64,000 bases of DNA from Microbacterium sp. LWH3-1.2 (GTDB lineage Bacteria; Actinomycetota; Actinomycetes; Actinomycetales; Microbacteriaceae), in the NCBI RefSeq assembly GCF_040675855.1, contig NZ_JBEGIK010000001.1:1860001-1924000 (forward strand), in the 5' to 3' direction. The notes beneath the pieces were generated by a model, which was given only the letters and a program-made list of their open reading frames with translations, ran no database searches and was not told the origin of the DNA. Numbering within the stretch: position 1 is the stretch's first letter; every line of letters begins with the position of its first letter. Of the stretch, positions 16,861 to 24,829 are shown piece after piece. The translations under genes were made by a program, and so were the position numbers.

Positions 16861-17690
16861 AGCGCCCCGATCACGCGGGCCAGCAGCGACGAGATGACCG
16901 GCTCGGCCTCGCGGCCGGCGTCGAGCACCTCCTGATGGCTGAGCGGCGTCTTCTGGATGCCCGCGGCCATGTTGGTGATCAGCGAGAGACCGAGGATCTC
17001 CATGCCGGCCTGACGCGCGGCGATCGCCTCGAGCGCGGTCGACATGCCCACGATGTGCCCGCCGAACGACTTGACCATCTGGACCTCGGCCGGAGTCTCG
17101 TACTGAGGCCCGCGGAACTGCGTGTACACGCCCTCGTCGAGGCTCGGGTCGATGGAGCGCGCGAGGTCGCGGAGCCGCAGCGAGTAGAGGTCGGTGAGGT
17201 CGATGAAGGTCGCGCCCTCGAGAGGGGTGTCGCCGGTCATGTTGATGTGGTCGCTGATGAGCACCGGGCGACCGGGGGTCCAGGTGTGCTTGATCCCGCC
17301 GGCGCCGTTCGTGAGCACCATCGTGCGCACGCCCGCGGCCGCCGCGGTGCGCACGCTGTGGACGACGCGGCGGACGCCGTAGCCCTCGTAGTAGTGGGTG
17401 CGGGCACCGATCACCAGCACGCGACGGCCCTTGGGGGTGACGATGCTGCGCAGGGTCCCCGCGTGGCCGGTGAGGGCCGGCGCGCTGAAGCCGGTCACCT
17501 GGGTGGCGGGGAAGGTGGAGGTGGTCTCACCCAGGAGCTCCGCGGCCTTGCCCCAGCCGCTGCCGAGCGTGAGCGCGATGTCGTGACGCTCGACGCCGGT
17601 GATGCGGGCGATGTCCTCCGCGGCGGCGGCGGCCACCGCGAAGGGGTCGGCCGTGGGGTCGTCGAGAGGATTGCCGGTGGTGTCTGACAT
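16857..17690 (-). CDS. punA: Purine-nucleoside phosphorylase (trimeric type)
   Basis: It splits purine nucleosides with phosphate, giving the base and (deoxy)ribose-1-phosphate. The 277 residues show the trimeric-PNP features: LTLGSGWGKAAELLG in the N-terminal phosphate site, HYYEGYG, TNGAGGIK, and the purine-binding MVKSFGGHIVGMSTALEAIAAR. It follows adenosine deaminase in the pathway and is coupled by GTGA overlap to the phosphomutase. A TAAAGT -10 hexamer lies 6 nt before the ATG, suggesting a leaderless transcript. Confidence 0.94.
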   Translation of the reverse strand: MSDTTGNPLDDPTADPFAVAAAAAEDIARITGVERHDIALTLGSGWGKAAELLGETTSTFPATQVTGFSAPALTGHAGTLRSIVTPKGRRVLVIGARTHYYEGYGVRRVVHSVRTAAAAGVRTMVLTNGAGGIKHTWTPGRPVLISDHINMTGDTPLEGATFIDLTDLYSLRLRDLARSIDPSLDEGVYTQFRGPQYETPAEVQMVKSFGGHIVGMSTALEAIAARQAGMEILGLSLITNMAAGIQKTPLSHQEVLDAGREAEPVISSLLARVIGAL

Positions 17691-17696
17691 GGGACC

Positions 17697-17702
17697 ACTT
17701 TA
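17697..17702 (-). promoter_or_regulatory. -10 hexamer of a putative leaderless punA promoter
   Basis: TAAAGT on the minus strand lies exactly 6 nt before the punA ATG, with no room for a Shine-Dalgarno sequence on the transcript. No convincing -35 is seen. Confidence 0.5.
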
Positions 17703-17801
17703 GGAACGGACGGCGACGAGGGCCAGCGGAGCGGCATCCGCACGCGCCCGGGAGTGTCGCGGTGTCGATGCGGGGTCGCTCGGCAGGGGAGAATGGAATT
17801 C

Positions 17802-19250
17802 ATGTCGATCAGCTTCGAGACCACCCAGAGCGTCGCCATCCTCGGCGGCGGACCCGGAGGCTACGAAGCGGCGCTGGCCGCCGCCCAGCTCGGAGCCGAG
17901 GTGACGGTGGTCGAACGCGCCGGCATCGGCGGCTCGGCCGTCATCACCGACGTGGTGCCGTCGAAGTCGCTCATCGCGACCGCCGACGCGGCCGTCGCGA
18001 TCGCCGGTGCGGGCGACCTCGGCGTGCAGCTGTTCGCGAAGGGCAAGGACGGCAAGCCGCTCAAGCCCGAGATCGCCATCAACCTCACGGCCGTCAACAA
18101 GCGCCTCCTGACCCTGGCCCGCCAGCAGTCCGACGACATGCGCGCCTCGCTCGCCGAGGCGGGCGTGCGCATCATCTCGGGCCACGGCCGCCTCGAGGGC
18201 GACAACGCCGTCGTGGTGTCGACCGGGCCCGGCGGCACCGACTTCGACCGCATCGAGGCTGACACGCTCGTCGTCTCGGTCGGCGCGTCGCCCCGCGAGC
18301 TCGCCAGCGCGAAGCCCGACGGCGAGCGGATCCTCACGTGGACTCAGCTCTACAACATGACGGCGCTGCCCGAGCACCTCATCGTCGTCGGCTCGGGCGT
18401 CACCGGCGCCGAGTTCGCCGGCGCGTACATGAACCTCGGCGCGAAGGTCACACTGATCTCGAGCCGCGATCAGGTGCTCCCCGGAGAAGACAAGGATGCC
18501 GCCGCCGTCCTGGAGCGCGTCTTCAAGCGCGGCGGCATGAAGCTGTTGTCGAAGTCGCGGGCCGACAAGGTCGAGAACACCGGCGACGGTGTCGTCGTGA
18601 CCCTGTCGGACGGCCGCACCGTCGAGGGCAGCCACTGCCTCATGGCGGTCGGCTCGATCCCGAACACCGCCGGGATCGGGCTGGAGCAGGCCGGCATCCA
18701 GATGACCGAGTCGGGCCACATCCAGGTCAACCGGGTCGCGCGCACCTCGGTGCCGAACATCTACGCCGCAGGCGACTGCACCACGTTCGTGCCGCTCGCC
18801 TCGGTCGCCTCGATGCAGGGACGCACCGCCGTCTTCCACGCGCTCGGCGACGTCGTCATCCCGCTCGAGCGCCGCCGCATCACCTCGAACATCTTCACCG
18901 CCCCCGAGATCGCGACCGTCGGCTGGCAGGAGAACGACATCGAGGACGGCCACATCAACGGCGTCGTGCACAAGCTGCCCCTCGCGGCAAACCCGCGCGC
19001 CAAGATGATGGGCATCAAGGACGGCTTCGTCAAGATCATCGCCCGCGAGGGCAGTGGCACCGTCATCGGCGGCGTCATCGTCGGTCCCCGCGCCTCCGAG
19101 CTCATCTACCCGATCGCGATCGCCGTCGAGCGCCGCCTCACGGTCGACCAGGTCTCCCGGGTCTTCGCGGTCTACCCGTCGCTGTCGGGCAGCATCACGG
19201 ACGCCGCGCGCGCAATGCACGTCGTCGACCACAACGTCTACGGCGGCTGA
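17802..19250 (+). CDS. lpdA: NAD(P)H-quinone dehydrogenase LpdA (cysteine-less lipoamide dehydrogenase family)
   Basis: This is a cytosolic FAD flavoprotein of 482 residues. GGGPGGYEAALAA binds FAD near the N-terminus, GSGVTGAEFAGAY binds NAD(P) at mid-protein, and IYAAGDCT is the second FAD motif. The position of the redox-active CxxxxC is occupied by GGSAVITDVVPSKSLI, so it cannot act as a lipoamide dehydrogenase. M. tuberculosis LpdA (Rv3303c) has a similar loss and reduces quinones, which is the best model. The start at 17802 is chosen because AGGGGAG is about 10 nt upstream; the ATG at 17793 is too close to it. Confidence 0.88.
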   Translation: MSISFETTQSVAILGGGPGGYEAALAAAQLGAEVTVVERAGIGGSAVITDVVPSKSLIATADAAVAIAGAGDLGVQLFAKGKDGKPLKPEIAINLTAVNKRLLTLARQQSDDMRASLAEAGVRIISGHGRLEGDNAVVVSTGPGGTDFDRIEADTLVVSVGASPRELASAKPDGERILTWTQLYNMTALPEHLIVVGSGVTGAEFAGAYMNLGAKVTLISSRDQVLPGEDKDAAAVLERVFKRGGMKLLSKSRADKVENTGDGVVVTLSDGRTVEGSHCLMAVGSIPNTAGIGLEQAGIQMTESGHIQVNRVARTSVPNIYAAGDCTTFVPLASVASMQGRTAVFHALGDVVIPLERRRITSNIFTAPEIATVGWQENDIEDGHINGVVHKLPLAANPRAKMMGIKDGFVKIIAREGSGTVIGGVIVGPRASELIYPIAIAVERRLTVDQVSRVFAVYPSLSGSITDAARAMHVVDHNVYGG

Positions 19251-19269
19251 CCTCCCCGGGCTCGGTCCC

Positions 19270-19429
19270 GTCGCGACCATGCCCGTCCGGTCGCGACCAT
19301 GCCCGTCCGGTCGCGACCATGCCCGTCCGGTCGCGACCATGCCCGTCCGGTCGCGACCATGCCCGTCCCGTCGCGACCATGCCCGTCCCGTCGCGACCAT
19401 GCCCGTCCCGTCGCGACCATGCCCTGGCA
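19270..19429. repeat. Tandem array of 20-bp units (GTCGCGACCATGCCCGTCCG), eight copies
   Basis: Seven full units start at 19270 and every 20 bp, plus a truncated eighth at 19410. The first four copies share GTCCG and the later ones GTCCC. Each unit boundary carries the palindrome GGTCGCGACC or CGTCGCGACC. There are no spacers. With the next array it fills the 332-bp gap after lpdA, which holds no other gene. Confidence 0.92.
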
Positions 19430-19430
19430 T

Positions 19431-19540
19431 GCTCGGCGCGGGAGGGGCGTGCTCGGCGCGGGAGGGGCGTGCTCGGCGCGGGAGGGGCGTGCTCGGCGCG
19501 GGAGGGGTGTGCTCGGCGCGGGAGGGGCGTGCTCGGCGCG
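19431..19540. repeat. Second tandem array of 20-bp units (GTGCTCGGCGCGGGAGGGGC), six copies
   Basis: GCTCGGCGCG recurs at 19431, 19451, 19471, 19491, 19511 and 19531, separated by GGAGGGGCGT or GGAGGGGTGT. The sequence is unrelated to the preceding array but has the same 20-bp period and directly abuts it. Confidence 0.92.
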
Positions 19541-19543
19541 AGG

Positions 19544-19572
19544 GACGGATGCTGCGGCCCGCAGCATCCGTC
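19544..19572. terminator. Perfect 12-bp inverted repeat GACGGATGCTGC between convergent genes
   Basis: Arms 19544-19555 and 19561-19572 are exact reverse complements around the loop GGCCC. It sits between lpdA (+) and the small gene at 19583 (-). No T-tract follows on either strand, but placement suits a bidirectional terminator or end-protecting hairpin. Confidence 0.5.
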
Positions 19573-19582
19573 ATCGCCGGCG

Positions 19583-19885
19583 TCAGTGGAGGCCGGTGTT
19601 GGCGCGCCAGAGGTCCGCGGCGCGGTTCGCCGCCGCGTCGACAAGAGCCCGCAGCTCCGGACGGTCGGGCATCGCGAACGACACGTACGCGCCGCGGCCG
19701 CCGGCCAACGGACGGCCGTACGCCTTGGCCGCTAGGGAGTGATCGGGCAGCAGCTGCACCGTGAGCGACTGCAGCGCGAACTCCTCACCGCGGCGCACGT
19801 CCGTCCAGCGCAGCTCCGGCGGAATCACCACGTTGATCGCCAGCGCCGACACCTCGGGCGCACTGGAGTCAGGCGAGACGTCCAT
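19583..19885 (-). CDS. Conserved hypothetical protein, 100 residues
   Basis: I do not recognise a defined family. The protein is soluble, starts MDVSPDSSAPEV, has a beta-rich core (LAINVVIPPELRW, FALQSLTVQLLPDHSLAAKAYGRPL) and a C-terminal helix ending RAADLWRANTGLH. Base composition and codon use match the neighbours, supporting a real gene. It lies downstream of accA3 on the same strand but is separated from it by a large stem-loop, so it is probably an independent unit. Function unknown. Confidence 0.65.
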   Translation of the reverse strand: MDVSPDSSAPEVSALAINVVIPPELRWTDVRRGEEFALQSLTVQLLPDHSLAAKAYGRPLAGGRGAYVSFAMPDRPELRALVDAAANRAADLWRANTGLH

Positions 19886-19953
19886 GCCGCCATCCTGTCA
19901 CCCTCGCCGAGCCGCCGGCCGAGGCATCCGTCTCCGGGGTCTTCCCGTGCCGG

Positions 19954-20025
19954 AACACGGGTCGGTACGGCGACACGCCGGTGACGGATGCCTCGTCCCG
20001 GCGTGTCACGCGACCGACCCGTGTT
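19954..20025 (-). terminator. Large stem-loop downstream of accA3
   Basis: Arms 19954-19981 and 19998-20025 match at 23 or more of 28 positions; AACACGGGTCGGT at the base pairs with ACCGACCCGTGTT, and GACACGCCGG with CCGGCGTGTC. A GGATGC/GCATCC pair is also present nearby (19921, 19983). It lies 36 nt after the accA3 stop and may end that transcript. Confidence 0.5.
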
Positions 20026-20060
20026 TTCGCACGCTCACGCCGCGAGAGCGGGCGTATGGA

Positions 20061-21827
20061 TCAGGAAATGGTGAGGAGCTGGTGACCCGCCGAGACGGTC
20101 GTGCCGGGGTCGGCGTTGATGGCGCCGATGACGCCGTCCTTGTGGGCCTGGATGGGCTGCTCCATCTTCATCGCCTCGAGGACGATGACGAGGTCGCCCT
20201 TGACGACCTGCTGGCCCTCTTCGACGGCGACCTTCACGACCGTGGCCTGCATCGGCGACTTGACCGCGTCGCCCGAGGCGCCCGCGACGACCGAGGGGGA
20301 GTGCGAGCGGCGCGACGGAGGCACGGCCGCCGGGCGTCCGGCGACACCGACGGGCGCGACGACGCGGTCGGGCAGGCTCACCTCGAGGCGCCTGCCGGCG
20401 ACCTCGACGACGACCGTGTGGCGCGCCTCGGCGGGAGTCGGCTCGCTGAGCTCGCCGTCCCACGGGGCGATGTCGTTGACGAACTCGGTCTCGATCCACC
20501 GCGTGAAGACGCCGAAGCGACCGTCCTCCGCGGTGAACGCGGGATCGCGCACGACGGCGCGGTGGAACGGCAGCACCGTGGGCAGGCCCGAGACCTCGAA
20601 CTCGTCGAGCGCGCGGCGCGAGCGCTCGAGCGCCTCTGCGCGGTCGCGGCCGGTGACGATGATCTTCGCGAGCAGCGAGTCGAACGCGCCCGACACGCTG
20701 TCACCGGCGGTGACGCCGGAGTCGAGACGGATGCCGGGACCGCCGAACGTCTTGAACACGTGGATCGGTCCGGGCTGAGGGAGGAAGCCGCGGCCCGGGT
20801 CCTCGCCGTTGATGCGGAACTCGATCGAGTGGCCCTCGGGCTTCGGGTCGTCGTAGCCCAACTCCTCGCCCTCGGCGAGGCGGAACTGCTCGCGCACGAG
20901 GTCGATGCCCGTGACCTCTTCCGAGACCGGGTGCTCGACCTGCAGGCGCGTGTTCACCTCGAGGAACGAGATGGTGCCGTCGGCGCCGATGAGGAACTCG
21001 CAGGTCCCCGCGCCGACGTAGCCGACTTCCTGGAGGATGGCCTTCGACGCGTCGTACAGGGTCTTGTTCTGCTCGTCGCTCAGGAACGGCGCGGGAGCCT
21101 CTTCGACGAGCTTCTGGTGGCGGCGCTGCAGCGAGCAGTCGCGCGTCGAGATGACGACGACGTTGCCCGCGGCGTCCGCGAGGCACTGCGTCTCGACGTG
21201 ACGCGGCTTGTCGAGGTACTTCTCGACGAAGCACTCGCCGCGGCCGAAGGCGGTGATCGCCTCACGCGTCGCGGACTCGAAGAGCTCGGGCACCTCGTCG
21301 ATGGTGCGGGCGACCTTGAGGCCGCGCCCGCCGCCGCCGTACGCGGCTTTGATCGCGATCGGCAGACCGACCTCTTCGGCGAACGCGACGACCTCGTCGG
21401 CGCCGGCCACGGGACCGGGGGTGCCGGGGGCGAGCGGTGCGCCCACCTTCTCGGCGACCGCGCGGGCGGTCACCTTGTCGCCGAGGGCCTCGATCGCCTC
21501 GGGCGACGGGCCGATCCAGACGAGCCCGGCGCCGATCACGGCGCGGGCGAAGTCGGCGTTCTCGGCGAGGAAGCCGTACCCGGGATGCACGGCGTCGGCG
21601 CCGGCGCGGCGCGCGACGGAGAGGATCTTCTCGATCGAGAGGTACGTCTCGGCGCTCGTGGCGCCCTCGAGGGCGTACGCCTCGTCCGCCAGGCGCGCGT
21701 GCATCGCGTCGCGGTCCTGGTCGGCGTAGACGGCGACGGATGACTTCCCGGCATCGCGGGCGGCGCGGATGACGCGGACGGCGATCTCGCCGCGGTTGGC
21801 AACGAGAACCTTGGCGATACGAGACAT
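20061..21827 (-). CDS. accA3: Acyl-CoA carboxylase alpha subunit (biotin carboxylase + biotin carrier)
   Basis: It carboxylates biotin with ATP and bicarbonate and carries it to a beta subunit that makes malonyl- or methylmalonyl-CoA. The 588 residues comprise a biotin carboxylase ATP-grasp domain ([20 protein letters not shown] at the start, [10 protein letters not shown] as glycine-rich loop near 165, [14 protein letters not shown]) and a C-terminal biotinyl domain with K554 in EAMKMEQ. I start at the ATG of MSRIAK; an in-frame start further upstream lacks homology. TAGGCT 7 nt upstream suggests a leaderless mRNA. Partner beta and epsilon subunits are at 27546-29380 and the biotin ligase at 29568. 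Confidence 0.95.
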   Translation of the reverse strand: MSRIAKVLVANRGEIAVRVIRAARDAGKSSVAVYADQDRDAMHARLADEAYALEGATSAETYLSIEKILSVARRAGADAVHPGYGFLAENADFARAVIGAGLVWIGPSPEAIEALGDKVTARAVAEKVGAPLAPGTPGPVAGADEVVAFAEEVGLPIAIKAAYGGGGRGLKVARTIDEVPELFESATREAITAFGRGECFVEKYLDKPRHVETQCLADAAGNVVVISTRDCSLQRRHQKLVEEAPAPFLSDEQNKTLYDASKAILQEVGYVGAGTCEFLIGADGTISFLEVNTRLQVEHPVSEEVTGIDLVREQFRLAEGEELGYDDPKPEGHSIEFRINGEDPGRGFLPQPGPIHVFKTFGGPGIRLDSGVTAGDSVSGAFDSLLAKIIVTGRDRAEALERSRRALDEFEVSGLPTVLPFHRAVVRDPAFTAEDGRFGVFTRWIETEFVNDIAPWDGELSEPTPAEARHTVVVEVAGRRLEVSLPDRVVAPVGVAGRPAAVPPSRRSHSPSVVAGASGDAVKSPMQATVVKVAVEEGQQVVKGDLVIVLEAMKMEQPIQAHKDGVIGAINADPGTTVSAGHQLLTIS

Positions 21828-21834
21828 GGATGCC

Positions 21835-21840
21835 AGCCTA
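21835..21840 (-). promoter_or_regulatory. -10 hexamer of a putative leaderless accA3 promoter
   Basis: TAGGCT on the minus strand is 7 nt before the accA3 ATG. The same hexamer and spacing occur before the genes at 22783 and 24152. Confidence 0.5.
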
Positions 21841-21922
21841 CAGACGGCACCCCGAGGGCTTTTGACCGGTTCGTACAAGAACCGACCAGAAACGTGGGAT
21901 TCCTACTACAACGGGAACGCCC

Positions 21923-22630
21923 TCACGGCGCCCCGTCCTCCGCGGATGACGTGTCGCCGATCTCACCGCGCTCGAGTGAGGGATCGGACGTGTTCCACAG
22001 CGCGGTCCAGTCCACATCCACCTCGCGCACGAGGCGGCGCAGGGTCGACACCGACATGCCCACGACCGTCGAAGGATCCCCGTCGACGCGGTCGATGAAG
22101 GCGCCGCCCAGGCTGTCGACCGTGAACGCGCCGGCGACGTGCAGGGGTTCGCCGGTCGCGACGTACGCGTCGATCTCCGCATCCGTCACGTCCGCGACGA
22201 AGGAGACGGATGCTGCAGCCGTCGCATGCACCTCGCGCGGCGGTTCACCCGGCTCGATGCGAACCACGGCGTGGCCGGAGTGCAGCACACCGGTGCGGCC
22301 GCGCATCGCACGCCAGCGCGCGGCCGCGTTCGGGGGCGTATAGGGCTTGCCGAGCACTTCGCCGTCCAGCTCGAACATCGAGTCGCCGCCGATGACGATG
22401 CCGTCGAAGTCCGGGATGTCGTCGTGCAGGCGCACCGCCACGTCCGCCGCCTTGCGCCGTGCCAGCAGGAGCACGTGCTCGTCGGGAGCGAGCGTGCGCC
22501 CCTCGGCTGCCTCGACCGCCGCGATCACCGCTTCTTCGTCGACGTCGGGAGCGACGGTGAGCGGGCGGATGCCGAACTGCCCGAGCAGCATGAGCCGGGC
22601 GGGCGAGGTCGAGGCGAGGCAGACGCGCAT
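21923..22630 (-). CDS. maf: Maf family nucleotide pyrophosphatase
   Basis: Maf proteins hydrolyse non-canonical or modified NTPs to monophosphates and are tied to septum control. The 235-residue protein begins MRVCLASTSPARLMLL, the P-loop-like SxSPxR region, and has GIVIGGDSMFELDGEVLGKP with the catalytic aspartate in a conserved GGDS position. An in-frame start 27 bp earlier is less likely because TACGGT, a -10 hexamer, lies 6 nt before this ATG. It neighbours the carboxylase genes, as in mycobacteria. Confidence 0.9.
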   Translation of the reverse strand: MRVCLASTSPARLMLLGQFGIRPLTVAPDVDEEAVIAAVEAAEGRTLAPDEHVLLLARRKAADVAVRLHDDIPDFDGIVIGGDSMFELDGEVLGKPYTPPNAAARWRAMRGRTGVLHSGHAVVRIEPGEPPREVHATAAASVSFVADVTDAEIDAYVATGEPLHVAGAFTVDSLGGAFIDRVDGDPSTVVGMSVSTLRRLVREVDVDWTALWNTSDPSLERGEIGDTSSAEDGAP

Positions 22631-22636
22631 GACCCC

Positions 22637-22642
22637 ACCGTA
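22637..22642 (-). promoter_or_regulatory. -10 hexamer of a putative leaderless maf promoter
   Basis: TACGGT on the minus strand is 6 nt before the maf ATG. Confidence 0.45.
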
Positions 22643-22770
22643 TCGACGCCCGCCCATCTGCCGTCTGCAGGATTGGTGGGCGGCGCAGCGGGGCCGACCC
22701 CGCGTTGTTCGGCGCCCTGGCAGGCCCCTCGAGTGGAGTCGGCCCTGCGAACGGTACTCCTCGCCGAGCG

Positions 22771-22776
22771 TAGGCT
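22771..22776 (+). promoter_or_regulatory. -10 hexamer of a putative leaderless promoter
   Basis: TAGGCT lies 6 nt before the GTG of the RNA methyltransferase gene, in the 152-bp divergent space shared with maf. Confidence 0.5.
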
Positions 22777-22782
22777 CGTCGG

Positions 22783-24129
22783 GTGAGTGAAACCGGCGAC
22801 CTCCTCGACCTCGACATCACGGGCGTCGCCCACGGCGGCGTGTTCGTCGCGCGCCACGAGGGGCGCGTCGTGTTCGTGCCCGACACGATCCCGGGCGAGC
22901 GCGTGCGCGTGCGGCTCACCGACACCGTGAAGAAGTCGTTCTGGCGCGGCGAGACCGTCGAGGTGCTCGAGGCGTCGCCGCACCGGCAGCTGCACGTGTG
23001 GCGGCAGGCCGACGTCGACGTTCCGCCGGAGCAGCGGCCAGGCGGTGCCGACTTCGGCCACATCGGGCTGGAGCACCAGCGCGCACTCAAGCTCGAGGTG
23101 CTCCTCGATGCGCTCCAGCGCTTCGGCGGCATCGCCGAGCCCGTCGCCACGATGAGCGGCGTCGCACCGGTACCCGCACCGGACGGCGCGGAGGCCGACG
23201 GCGAGTCCGTCGACGGCACCGGGTGGCGCACTCGCGTGAGCCTGCACGTCGACGCGGACGGCAACGTCGGTCAGTACGCCGCACGCAGCCACCGCGTGGT
23301 CCCCCTCGAGGACCTGCCCCTCGCGACCTCGGCGGTGGAGTCCGCCGCGCTCGCGCTCCACGGCGGCGACCCGGGCCGGATCGATCTGGTCCAGCCCGCG
23401 GACGGTCGGGTTCGAATCCTCCCACGGCCGGAGCGGACGAGGGATTCGGCGCCCCGACGCGGCCGCGGCGCTCGACCGTCCTCCGCCAAGTCGCGCAAGG
23501 CTCACGCAGCCGAGGTCGTCTTCGAGCGCGTCGGCGACCGGGATTTCCGCGTGGATGCAGGCGGGTTCTGGCAGGTGCACCGCCTGGCAGCTCACACCCT
23601 CACCACGACCGTCTCCGCCGCGCTCCGCGCCCTGCCCGGCGAATACCCCGCCGTGGACCCGGATGCCTGGAACCTCGACCTCTACGGCGGCGTCGGCCTC
23701 TTCGCGGCGACGCTCGGCGAGCTCGGCGGCTCCTCGACCAGGGTGACGAGCGTCGAGTCCGATGGCCGTGCCACCGAGCATGCGGGGGAGAACCTCGCCG
23801 ACTGGGTCGGCGCGCGCGCCGAGACCGGGCGGGTCGACCGGTGGCTTGCGCGGCTCGCGGCCGAGGCATCCGCTCCCGAACGCGAGCGGCTGTCGCGCGG
23901 GGTGGCGCTGCTCGATCCTCCCCGTTCGGGAGCCGGCCGTGACGTCGTCGATCACCTCACCGCACTCGCGCCCTCCACGATCGTCTACGTCGCGTGCGAC
24001 CCGGTCGCGCTCGCGCGCGACATCGCGACCTTCAGTGCCGGCGGGTACGAGGTCGCAAGTATCGATGGCCTGGACCTTTTTCCGAATTCGCATCACGTCG
24101 AAGCCGTGGCGGTTCTCACCCGCGGGTGA
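22783..24129 (+). CDS. TRAM-domain class I RNA (uracil-C5) methyltransferase, RlmD/TrmA family
   Basis: It is predicted to methylate C5 of a uridine in 23S rRNA or tRNA using SAM. The 448 residues start with a TRAM RNA-binding domain (about 1-65). A methyltransferase domain follows with LDLYGGVGLFAATLGEL as SAM loop, LLDPPRSGAG, and catalytic C405 in IVYVACDPVALARD; E439 in HHVEAV is the likely base. No iron-sulfur cysteine cluster is visible. Which site it modifies cannot be told from sequence alone. Start is a GTG with an upstream TAGGCT. Confidence 0.88.
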   Translation: MSETGDLLDLDITGVAHGGVFVARHEGRVVFVPDTIPGERVRVRLTDTVKKSFWRGETVEVLEASPHRQLHVWRQADVDVPPEQRPGGADFGHIGLEHQRALKLEVLLDALQRFGGIAEPVATMSGVAPVPAPDGAEADGESVDGTGWRTRVSLHVDADGNVGQYAARSHRVVPLEDLPLATSAVESAALALHGGDPGRIDLVQPADGRVRILPRPERTRDSAPRRGRGARPSSAKSRKAHAAEVVFERVGDRDFRVDAGGFWQVHRLAAHTLTTTVSAALRALPGEYPAVDPDAWNLDLYGGVGLFAATLGELGGSSTRVTSVESDGRATEHAGENLADWVGARAETGRVDRWLARLAAEASAPERERLSRGVALLDPPRSGAGRDVVDHLTALAPSTIVYVACDPVALARDIATFSAGGYEVASIDGLDLFPNSHHVEAVAVLTRG

Positions 24130-24139
24130 GTCTCGTCGC

Positions 24140-24145
24140 TAGGCT
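24140..24145 (+). promoter_or_regulatory. -10 hexamer of a putative leaderless response-regulator promoter
   Basis: TAGGCT lies 6 nt before the ATG at 24152, just 10 nt after the preceding gene's stop. Confidence 0.5.
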
Positions 24146-24151
24146 GGCGGA

Positions 24152-24829
24152 ATGACGCGTGTGGCCTTCATCGACGATCACGAGTCGGTCCGGCTCGGCC
24201 TCGAGGCGGCGTGCGCCCGCGCCGAGACCATGAGCGTCTCGTTCTCCGGCAACACCGTCACCGAGTACGTCGACTGGCGGGCGAGGTCGCGACAGGCCCC
24301 CGCCGACGTGGTCGTACTCGACCTGACGCTGGGCGACGGCACCACGGTCACCGAGAACGTGCGGCGTCTCGTGCTCGACGGCTCGAGCGTCATCATCCAC
24401 AGCGTGGCCGACCGGCCCGCAGCCGTGCGAGAGGCGCTCGCCGCCGGTGCGGCCGGCGTCGTCAGCAAGTCCTCGCCCATCGGCGACGTGATGGCGGCGG
24501 TGCGCACGGTCGCGCGCGGCGAGCCGCTCAACAACGTCGAGTGGGCCAGTGCTGTCGAAGGCGACCGCGCCTTCGCCGACGCACAGCTGTCGGCGCGCGA
24601 GCGCGACGTGCTCCGCCTCTACGCCGCCGGTCTGCCGCTCAAGGTCGTCGCTGATCGCCTCGGGGTGGCGTACTCGACGGCGAAGGAGAACATCACGCGC
24701 ATCCGCGTCAAGTACGTCGAGGTCGGCAGGCCCGCGCCGACGAAGATCGATCTGCTGCACCGAGCCGTCGAGGACGGGATCCTCGTCGAGCCTTCGGCGG
24801 ACCCGGGAGACGCCACGCGTGGCCGCTGA
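24152..24829 (+). CDS. Response regulator, NarL/FixJ-like with LuxR-type HTH
   Basis: This 225-residue regulator has a receiver domain with acidic pair D8-D9 and phospho-acceptor D57 in VVVLDLTLGDG, then a LuxR-type helix-turn-helix from about residue 147 (LSARERDVLRLYAAGLPLK). The HTH differs from the common form: the segment after it, STAKENITRIRVKY, carries an extended C-terminal tail. It overlaps the downstream histidine kinase by 11 bp, so they form one two-component operon. The signal sensed is unknown. Confidence 0.88.
   Translation: MTRVAFIDDHESVRLGLEAACARAETMSVSFSGNTVTEYVDWRARSRQAPADVVVLDLTLGDGTTVTENVRRLVLDGSSVIIHSVADRPAAVREALAAGAAGVVSKSSPIGDVMAAVRTVARGEPLNNVEWASAVEGDRAFADAQLSARERDVLRLYAAGLPLKVVADRLGVAYSTAKENITRIRVKYVEVGRPAPTKIDLLHRAVEDGILVEPSADPGDATRGR

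Noticed and set aside
19270..19540. CRISPR array
   Set aside because: Repeats are directly tandem with no spacers, the unit is only 20 bp, and no cas genes are present.
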